Positions 1 to 4,927 of a stretch of 11,336 nt of DNA are shown piece by piece (position 1 is the first letter of the stretch; the number at the start of each line of letters is the position of its first letter). A model generated the notes under the pieces. That model was not told where the DNA came from. It ran no database searches and was given only the letters and a program-made list of their open reading frames with translations. The stretch lies in NCBI GenBank assembly GCA_002404395.1, contig DHJP01000084.1, positions 1 through 11,336 of the forward strand, given 5' to 3'. A program made the position numbers and the translations under genes. Origin of the DNA: Clostridiales bacterium UBA4717 (GTDB taxonomy: Bacteria; Bacillota; Clostridia; Oscillospirales; CAG-272).

Positions 1-327
1 GGCATGATTCTGTGTGCCGGCGAGGCCGTGCTTTCGGGATTTGCCGCGCACTATTTTAAACGCGAGCTTAACGACGGTACTCCGTTTAGCCTTGACGGAG
101 CAAAGGAGTTGTTGCGTCTCGGAATACTTACGATCTGCATACCTCTCGGAACGCAGATCGTCGCCGCGATCGTATATTCGGTAATCGAAAACCGTTTTGA
201 AATCACGGAACCGTTCAGCCTTGACAATTCGGTTTCGGTATCTCTCGGCGTTATGTTTATAATTATTTCGCTTATTTGCAAATACGGAGCCGAACAGCAG
301 CTTCAAAAGGCTCAAGCCGAGTCATGA
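1..327 (+). CDS. DUF2975-family membrane protein, 5' truncated by window edge
   Basis: Small integral membrane protein of unknown function, probably of the DUF2975 family that is common in Firmicutes. The reading frame is open from base 1, so the true start lies upstream; the ATG at base 4 is an internal methionine. About 108 residues are visible. They include a charged linker with the motif NGTPF, then LKRLGIL-like residues (here LLRLGILTI), a hydrophobic segment at about residues 40-60, and a second at about 80-97 that ends in ICKYGAE. The segment order and the final CKYGAE tail are what I associate with this family. Such genes often sit beside small XRE regulators, and one lies 360 bases downstream, though a broken gene comes between. 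The family call is from memory, without a profile search. Confidence 0.6.
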   Translation, partial: GMILCAGEAVLSGFAAHYFKRELNDGTPFSLDGAKELLRLGILTICIPLGTQIVAAIVYSVIENRFEITEPFSLDNSVSVSLGVMFIIISLICKYGAEQQLQKAQAES

Positions 328-376
328 AGCGGGCGGTTGTCAGCTTGTATACATGAACAGAACGGTCAGATAAAAA

Positions 377-617
377 ATGAAAAATATAACAGTATATATT
401 CACGGGCAGGGCGGAAACGCCGCCGAGGCGGAGCATTATAAGCCGCTTTTTAAAGAATCTGATGTGGTCGGATTCGACTACGCTTGAAACCGTGACAGCC
501 TTTGCAGACAAAACAGGGGCATCGCTTACCGTAATGAAAGACGGTGAGCATTGGTTTCACACTCCGGAACAGTTAGAGTTCCTCGACAATTGGATAAAGG
601 AAAAAATGCGGACTTGA
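377..617 (+). pseudogene. Alpha/beta hydrolase remnant with large internal deletion and frame change
   Basis: Two pieces of one hydrolase are fused out of frame. Bases 377-487 encode 36 residues starting MKNITVYIHGQGG; this looks like the first beta strand and the HGxGG oxyanion-hole loop. That frame stops at TGA 485-487. From about base 471, the -1 frame encodes a typical hydrolase C-terminus containing LTVMKDGEHWFHT, whose His in GEHWFH would be the catalytic histidine, then LDNWIKEKMRT and a TGA at 615-617. The middle of the protein is absent, including the GxSxG nucleophile elbow and catalytic acid. I would expect an intact relative to be roughly 190-210 residues, so well over 100 residues are lost. 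No convincing ribosome binding site precedes the ATG. The product cannot be an active hydrolase. The family assignment is an inference from motifs. Confidence 0.75.
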
Positions 618-673
618 CAATCGCAACTGCAGGTTGCTTGATTTAAAACAGTGCTTGTGTTATACTTTGTTCA
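614..673 (+). promoter_or_regulatory. Promoter of the XRE/zinc-ribbon gene with overlapping inverted repeat
   Basis: TTGATT at 638-643 and TATACT at 661-666 are separated by 17 bases, a good sigma-A promoter. Transcription should begin near base 673, which leaves a leader of only about 16 bases before the ATG at 689. Directly before the -35 box is the inverted repeat GCAAC (623-627), TGCAG, GTTGC (633-637). A repeat abutting the -35 is where an autoregulatory XRE dimer could bind. A second -35-like TTGACA at 614-619 overlaps the stop of the hydrolase remnant and has no matching -10 at proper distance. Confidence 0.6.
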
Positions 674-688
674 AGAGAGGTGACAATA

Positions 689-1126
689 ATGGAAACAAAA
701 GATATTTTGCTTGATCTGAGAACTCAAAAAGGGTTGTCGCAGGAAGCGCTTGCCGAAAAGGTATTTGTTACGCGGCAGGCGGTCTCGCGTTGGGAACGAG
801 GCGAAACAGTTCCGAGCACGGACACGCTGAAATTGTTGTCGGCGTTGTTTGAGGTTTCGATAAACACTTTGCTCGGCTCGCCGAAGCAGTTGATCTGTCA
901 GTGCTGCGGTATGCCTCTTGACGATGCTACCGTCAGCAAAGATCCCGACGGCGCCTTTAACGAAGACTATTGCAAGTGGTGTTATTCGGACGGCGAGTTC
1001 AAATATTCAAGTAAAGAGGAGCTGATAGATTTTTGCGTGGAGCATATGGCGTCCGAAGCATGGCCCGCAGAGCAGGTCAGAGCACACATGGAAGCCGTTG
1101 TGCCGAATCTCAAACATTGGAAATAA
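689..1126 (+). CDS. XRE-family regulator with C-terminal zinc-ribbon domain
   Basis: Cytoplasmic DNA-binding protein of 145 residues. Residues 4-62 form an XRE helix-turn-helix (RTQKGLSQEALAEKV, then TRQAVSRWERGETVPS). Residues 69-145 match the putative zinc-ribbon domain found in Clostridia (Pfam zinc_ribbon_2 type): C70-x2-C73-GMPL, then YC95-KW-C98-Y, and an amphipathic tail ending VVPNLKHWK. The four cysteines probably bind one metal. C72 makes an extra CxCC cluster where I recall serine in relatives. The ATG at 689 is chosen because GAGAGG at 675-680 stands 8 bases before it; the GTG at 680 overlaps that site. The gene is monocistronic with its own promoter, and ends at a terminator shared with the convergent AraC gene. 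The regulator's targets are unknown; the neighbouring membrane protein is one candidate. Confidence 0.85.
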   Translation: METKDILLDLRTQKGLSQEALAEKVFVTRQAVSRWERGETVPSTDTLKLLSALFEVSINTLLGSPKQLICQCCGMPLDDATVSKDPDGAFNEDYCKWCYSDGEFKYSSKEELIDFCVEHMASEAWPAEQVRAHMEAVVPNLKHWK

Positions 1127-1136
1127 TATTTGCTCA

Positions 1137-1197
1137 AAAAAGCTCCCGAACGGAGAACGGCGCTTTGTCAGCCGCCTGACTCGTTCGGGAGCTTTTA
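1137..1197. terminator. Bidirectional intrinsic terminator between convergent genes
   Basis: A 15-bp perfect stem pairs AAAAGCTCCCGAACG (1138-1152) with CGTTCGGGAGCTTTT (1182-1196). The arms begin with A's and end with T's, so the hairpin has a U-tail when read from either strand. The 29-base loop contains smaller nested pairings (CGGC with GCCG). It sits between the stop at 1126 and the stop of the minus-strand gene at 1207, and so serves both. Confidence 0.85.
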
Positions 1198-1206
1198 TTA
1201 TTTCGC

Positions 1207-1965
1207 CTACAGCTTTGAAGCGGATTTCCTGTACTCGCCCGGAGTGACACCGACGGCTTCGCGGAAGGTGCGGCAAAAGTGAAAGACGTCCGAAAAGCCG
1301 CAGTCTGCGGATATTTCGGTTATGCTTTTGTGAGTGGATAAAAGCTCCTGCTTGGCGTGTTCTACGCGCGTGCGGATTATGTAACGTCTGGGTGTAGTGT
1401 TGTGTTTGTCGGTGAAAAGCTTTCTGAAGTAGACTTCGCTGATATTGGCGCTTGACGCGATTTCGGAGATCTTAAGTTCCGGTGAGTAAATATGTTCCTT
1501 AATATATGCCTCCGCCGGCTTCAGCAGATCGAAAATTACGCTGTCGGAGCCACGGTCTGCGGTTTCAAGCAATTCATAGGTCAGCCGCATGACCTTGACA
1601 TTATTATTTTCATATACATATGCATGGGCAAGCGCGTCGAACAGATGCAGACAGGCGGCGGGATCGGAGAGCGGCAGGCAAACAAATTCGCCGTATATTG
1701 TGCAAACGGGTATAAAATTTATTATCGGGAAATAGCCGGTTTCGTTTCCGTACAGATCGTATGTCGCACCTCCCGGCAAAAGCACGACCGAATTCGGCTC
1801 GGAAACATAGAGTTTTCCGTTATGATTATACGTTATCTTTCCGCTTTTGCAAAACGAAATGCCGCAATACGGACGCGCTTCCATATGGAAGCGTCTGCCG
1901 CGCGGCGAGTAAACGGTCATTATATCATGTATTTCAGCTACAGTTATATTTGAAAGCTCTGACAT
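1207..1965 (-). CDS. AraC-family transcriptional regulator
   Basis: Cytoplasmic one-component regulator of 252 residues. Residues 1-95 look like the cupin-type ligand pocket (RRFHMEARPYCGISFCKSGKI, then SVVLLPGGATYDLY). Residues 96-150 are a helical linker. Residues 152-250 are the double helix-turn-helix: first HTH LKISEIASSANISEVYFRKLF (164-184), then SITEISADCGFSDVFHFCRTFREAVGVTPGEYRK (214-247), which matches the AraC signature. The start is ATG at 1965, preceded by GGAG six bases away; a GTG at 1977 would overlap that ribosome site. The gene is divergent from the dehydrogenase operon at 2224, the usual arrangement for an activator of its neighbour. The cupin domain suggests a small effector, perhaps a sugar or related compound, but the effector is not readable from sequence. 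Confidence 0.92.
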   Translation of the reverse strand: MSELSNITVAEIHDIMTVYSPRGRRFHMEARPYCGISFCKSGKITYNHNGKLYVSEPNSVVLLPGGATYDLYGNETGYFPIINFIPVCTIYGEFVCLPLSDPAACLHLFDALAHAYVYENNNVKVMRLTYELLETADRGSDSVIFDLLKPAEAYIKEHIYSPELKISEIASSANISEVYFRKLFTDKHNTTPRRYIIRTRVEHAKQELLSTHKSITEISADCGFSDVFHFCRTFREAVGVTPGEYRKSASKL

Positions 1966-2068
1966 ATCGTTCTCCACGTTTCGAAGCGAGCCGAAGCGAC
2001 AAATACCGTCATATTCGGCGTGCTGTGTTTTTCAAGTGTAGTACGCGCCTTGGGGATCATATGCTTAC
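1966..2068 (-). promoter_or_regulatory. AraC-gene leader carrying tandem 8-bp repeats
   Basis: This is the untranslated leader between the minus-strand promoter and the AraC start, about 97 bases. It contains a perfect direct repeat CGAAGCGA at 1982-1989 and 1992-1999, a period of 10 bases or one helical turn. No small ORF or riboswitch-like fold was recognised. The repeat could be a regulator site or chance. Confidence 0.3.
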
Positions 2069-2096
2069 ATTATAACTTTTTCTGCAATAAAGTCAA
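2069..2096 (-). promoter_or_regulatory. Promoter of the AraC-family gene
   Basis: Read on the minus strand, TTGACT (2096-2091) and TATAAT (2074-2069) are 16 bases apart, close to the sigma-A consensus. Transcription should start near 2062. It is back to back with the plus-strand promoter at 2150-2179, and about 53 bases lie between the two -35 boxes. Confidence 0.75.
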
Positions 2097-2120
2097 GCGA
2101 TTATGAGCAAAAATGTATCG

Positions 2121-2144
2121 AAAAAGACAAAACTGTTTCTTTTT
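2121..2144. promoter_or_regulatory. Inverted repeat between divergent promoters, possible operator
   Basis: AAAAAGA (2121-2127) and TCTTTTT (2138-2144) form an inverted repeat with a 10-base spacer, ending 5 bases before the -35 box of the operon promoter. The position suits an activator or repressor site. The arms are A/T-rich and short, so chance is a real alternative. Confidence 0.35.
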
Positions 2145-2149
2145 ATTCA

Positions 2150-2179
2150 TTGAAGCACCGTGGATTTGTATGCTATAAT
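2150..2179 (+). promoter_or_regulatory. Promoter of the dehydrogenase operon
   Basis: TTGAAG (2150-2155) and TATAAT (2174-2179) are separated by 18 bases, and TGC directly before the -10 makes it an extended -10 promoter. A ribosome site AGCGAGGG (2208-2215) lies 8 bases before the ATG at 2224. The -10 is perfect and the -35 only fair, which fits a promoter that responds to the divergent AraC regulator; that link is inference. Confidence 0.7.
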
Positions 2180-2223
2180 ACGCAAAAGAGCAAATACAGT
2201 CATAAAAAGCGAGGGTTTAAGCA

Positions 2224-2976
2224 ATGAATTTTGAAGGAAGAGTCGCGATCGCAAGCGGGGCGGCATCGGGAATGGGGCTTTTGTTTTGTCAGAGATTCGT
2301 TGAACTCGGCGGTTCGGCGGTGATGGCAGACGTGAACGAAGCTGCGGCGCAGGAGTGCGCCGCAGCGCTGTGCGAAAAATATCCGGGCAAAGCAATAGGC
2401 ATCGGTTGCGATGTGCGCTCATATGAGCAGGTATGCAAAGTCTGCAAAGCGGCGGCTGACAGTTTCGGACGCATTGACGTCGTCGTAAATTTTGCCGGAG
2501 GCGCCGAGACCCGTATGTGCAACGCCCACGGGGAATTTCCGGATATTCCGATCGAGGTGTACGATTGGGGGATCGACGTGAATCTTAAAGGTCAGCTTTA
2601 TTTTGCTCATGCCGCACTTAAATATATGCGTGAGCAAAAAAGCGGAGTTATCGTAAATATCGGCTCAATAACCGGCGAAGAGGGTTGCGGATGCAATGTG
2701 GCATATTCGGCGTCGAAGAGTGCGGCTATGAACGGGCTTACAAAGTCGCTTGCGCTTTACGGCAGCGGCTATGGTATCAGATGCGTATGCGTGTCTCCCG
2801 GTCCGGTTTTGACGCGTCCCGGAATGGCGGCGATGAAGACCGCGCTCGGACGTGCGGCAGAGCCAAAGGAGATCGTTGATATGGTTTTATATGCGGCTTC
2901 CGACGAAGGCTCTTTTATCGACGGAGTAAATATCCTTATGGACGGCGGCAGAAATATAATGAGGAATAAAGGCTGA
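2224..2976 (+). CDS. Short-chain dehydrogenase/reductase (SDR)
   Basis: Cytoplasmic NAD(P)-dependent oxidoreductase of 250 residues, the normal length for classical SDRs. It has the cofactor motif G12-AAS-G16-M-G18 (relatives begin TG; here SG). D36 ends the second strand and suggests NAD(H) preference. It also has N89-FAG, N120, S148 in GSITG, Y161 and K165 in YSASK, and SPGPV after strand 6. The NFAG replaces the common NNAG. The catalytic tetrad N-S-Y-K is complete, so the enzyme should be active on an alcohol or ketone. It is the first gene of an AraC-linked operon; its TGA overlaps the next gene's ATG by one base (TGATG, 2974-2978), a sign of coupled translation. The dehydroquinase-like partner makes a cyclic polyol or hydroxy-acid substrate thinkable, but this is inference. 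Confidence 0.92.
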   Translation: MNFEGRVAIASGAASGMGLLFCQRFVELGGSAVMADVNEAAAQECAAALCEKYPGKAIGIGCDVRSYEQVCKVCKAAADSFGRIDVVVNFAGGAETRMCNAHGEFPDIPIEVYDWGIDVNLKGQLYFAHAALKYMREQKSGVIVNIGSITGEEGCGCNVAYSASKSAAMNGLTKSLALYGSGYGIRCVCVSPGPVLTRPGMAAMKTALGRAAEPKEIVDMVLYAASDEGSFIDGVNILMDGGRNIMRNKG

Positions 2977-3736
2977 TGAGACGTTTTGTTACACTTGACA
3001 GACCGATATTGACCGCAATGGTTCAGGCAAAAAGTATTGAGCGCACTAAGAAATTGATACGACTCGGGCTTGATGGCGGCGCGGATGCTTTCGGAATACA
3101 GCTTGAGCGGCTGAAGACAGAAGAGCGACGCCCGAAAAACTGCGTGAGCTTTTCGCCTGCACCGAGGGGAAACCCGTGTATGTGACCTGCTACAGAAGCT
3201 GTGAAAATGAGCAAAAGAGCGATGATAAGCTTGCCGAAGAGCTGATCGCGGCGGCGGAATGCGGCGGCGCGCTTATCGACGTGATGGGCGATATGTTTGA
3301 TAAGACCCCGGGTGAGCTGACTTATGATGCCGCGGCGGTCGAAAAGCAGAAGAAACTTATATCACGGATACATGAGCTCGGAGCGGACGTACTTATTTCA
3401 TCTCATGTATTAAAGTTTACGCCGGAATCGGAGGTGCTTGCAATGGCGCGTGAGCAACATTCGCGCGGCGCCGATTTTGCTAAGATCGTAACTGCTGCCG
3501 ATACCGTATCCGAGCTTTGCGAAAACTTCAAGATCAGCGCCGAGCTTGCAAAGCTTCCGTATATGTCGCTGTTTTTGTGCGGCGGTGCTCAAAGCTACAG
3601 ACATCGCAGATCGGCGCCGTTTATGAGCAATTCAATGTTTTTGTGCGTTCCCGAGCGCGACGAGCTTGCGACGGCGGTACAGCCGCTTTTGTCCGAGGCG
3701 AAAATGCTCGTCGATATTATGCAAAAAGGCGTGTAA
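2976..3736 (+). pseudogene. Class I 3-dehydroquinase-like (AroD fold) protein, single-base frameshift
   Basis: The frame starting at ATG 2976 (MRRFVTLDRP) runs through LERLKTEER and then loses homology; the -1 frame takes over at 3128 with TPEKLRELF and continues to TAA 3734-3736. Supplying one base in the arginine codon at 3126-3127 restores a smooth 253-residue protein, the usual size of type I dehydroquinate dehydratases. In the repaired protein H144 (SSHVLKFTP) and K170 (GADFAKIV) fall where the family's catalytic histidine and Schiff-base lysine sit. R211/R212 and Q236 also fit the later substrate residues. The early E-x-R-x-D substrate strand is not visible: this protein has FGIQLERL (39-46). 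Thus it may be a relative with another substrate. The frameshift may be a true mutation or a sequencing error. It is coupled to the SDR upstream and lies 28 bases before the oxidoreductase. Confidence 0.75.
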
Positions 3737-3764
3737 CAGACTGAGTAAAAAGGAGAGAGCGAAA

Positions 3765-4748
3765 ATGAAAGCGATACGTGTAAATGAGGACAAGAGCCTT
3801 GAGTGGGTCGAATTTCCCGATCCTGTATTAAGAGACGATCAGGTTCTTATAAAGGTAGCGTATGCGGCAGTAAACCGCGCCGATCTTATGCAGAGAGAGG
3901 GCTGTTATCCGCCGCCTCCCGGATGCCCAGATATCATGGGGCTTGAGGTCGCCGGAACAATCACGGCTATGGGAGAAACTGCGGCAAAGTCAGGGAGAGT
4001 GAAGCTCGGAGATAAGGTATGCGCACTGCTCGGCGGCGGAGGTTATGCCGAATATGCTGCGGTGAGATACGATATGACTATGCCGATCCCCGAGGGGTGT
4101 ACCATGGAGGAAGCTGCCGCTATGCCGGAAGCATTTGCGACCGCTTATCTCAACCTCTTTATCGAGGGCGGACTCAAAGCGGGCGATGTATTTCTTATGC
4201 ACGCCGGAGCAAGCGGTCTGGCAAGCGTGGTGATTCCGATGGCGAAGGCTTTCGGCGCATATGTCATTACTACCATAATTGACGAGAGCAAGCGTGCCGA
4301 AGTTGCCAAAACCGGGGCGGATCTGATCGTAAATACCCAAACCGAAGATATAGTCGAGGTGCTTAAGCGTTTTGACGAAGAGGGAAGACCCGTGAGCCTT
4401 GCAATTGACTGCCTCGGCGGAGAGATCATGGGCAAATGCCTGCCGCACCTTGCGTATATGGCAAAATGGATAATGATAGCTACGCTTGCGGGAGACTTTA
4501 CGACCATAGATATGCGCAAGCTCTATGTACGCAACGTCAGAGTTGTCGGAAGCACGCTGCGCTCAAAACCGGAGGACCGCAAAGCTCAGATACTGAAGTC
4601 ACTTACCGAGCAGGTGTGGAGTCGGGTCTCGTCGGGTGAGATCAGACCGACGATCTGCAAGCTCTTGCCGATCACCGAGGCGGAAGCCGCTCACGCATTG
4701 CTTTATGAGGGCAAGAGTACCGGCAAAGTAGTATTAAAGGTCGAATAA
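3765..4748 (+). CDS. Zinc-independent quinone oxidoreductase (PIG3-like, MDR superfamily)
   Basis: Cytoplasmic NAD(P)H-dependent oxidoreductase of 327 residues. Residues 1-125 are the GroES-like domain (NRADLMQREGCYPPPPG, then MGLEVAGTI) without the zinc-binding residues of alcohol dehydrogenases. Residues 126-260 are the Rossmann domain with HAGASGLAS (146-154). The C-terminal GSTLRSKPEDRKAQI (262-276) is typical of the PIG3/TP53I3 branch. The usual GASGVG turn has A153 in place of the last glycine, which may weaken or alter cofactor binding. The start is ATG 3765, with AGGAGAG at 3751-3757 seven bases ahead; the frame stays open further upstream but lacks a ribosome site. It is the last gene of the AraC-linked operon and is followed by a terminator. 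It might reduce a quinone or an enone arising from the earlier steps; the substrate is unknown. Confidence 0.88.
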   Translation: MKAIRVNEDKSLEWVEFPDPVLRDDQVLIKVAYAAVNRADLMQREGCYPPPPGCPDIMGLEVAGTITAMGETAAKSGRVKLGDKVCALLGGGGYAEYAAVRYDMTMPIPEGCTMEEAAAMPEAFATAYLNLFIEGGLKAGDVFLMHAGASGLASVVIPMAKAFGAYVITTIIDESKRAEVAKTGADLIVNTQTEDIVEVLKRFDEEGRPVSLAIDCLGGEIMGKCLPHLAYMAKWIMIATLAGDFTTIDMRKLYVRNVRVVGSTLRSKPEDRKAQILKSLTEQVWSRVSSGEIRPTICKLLPITEAEAAHALLYEGKSTGKVVLKVE

Positions 4749-4755
4749 AATTTTT

Positions 4756-4802
4756 TACCGGCGGCAGACCGTTATAAAAACGCTCTGCCGCCGGTATTTT
4801 TT
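4756..4802 (+). terminator. Intrinsic terminator of the AraC-linked operon
   Basis: A 13-bp perfect stem pairs TACCGGCGGCAGA (4756-4768) with TCTGCCGCCGGTA (4784-4796). It has a 15-base A/T-rich loop and is followed by six T's. It lies 7 bases after the stop codon and separates this operon from the glycosidase gene. Confidence 0.93.
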
Positions 4803-4827
4803 CCAAAAAATCGAAAAAATGCTCATT

Positions 4828-4883
4828 ATGACTTGCATAGGTCAAATAATGACATTGAATACCTCATTTGGGTATGGTACAAT
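4828..4883 (+). promoter_or_regulatory. Promoter of the GH36 gene with two 21-bp-spaced half-sites
   Basis: TTGAAT (4855-4860) and TACAAT (4878-4883) are 17 bases apart, with TGG before the -10 giving an extended -10. ATGAC occurs at 4828-4832 and again at 4849-4853, exactly 21 bases apart on the same face of the helix. Each is followed by a loosely similar tail ending in TCA, and the downstream copy runs over the -35 box. Between them GTCAAATAATGAC (4841-4853) is also a small palindrome. Direct repeats at this spacing beside a -35 are how AraC-type activators bind. Ribosome site GAGGTGA (4918-4924 region) precedes the ATG at 4928. Confidence 0.55.
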
Positions 4884-4927
4884 AAATTGTATTATTATGT
4901 CTTGCGGCATTACTTTGAGGTGATTTA

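Noticed and set aside
689..709. XRE regulator and DeoC both begin METKDIL
   Set aside because: The folds are unrelated and codons differ at several positions; a seven-residue match of common residues is best read as coincidence.
3990..4519. Minus-strand open frames of 152 and 124 codons opposite the quinone oxidoreductase
   Set aside because: They are shadows of a conserved gene, without start signals.
4841..4853. GTCAAATAATGAC palindrome as the main GH36 operator
   Set aside because: It arises from one ATGAC half-site plus a nearby GTCA. The 21-bp direct repeat is the stronger pattern, so it is mentioned only in the promoter entry.
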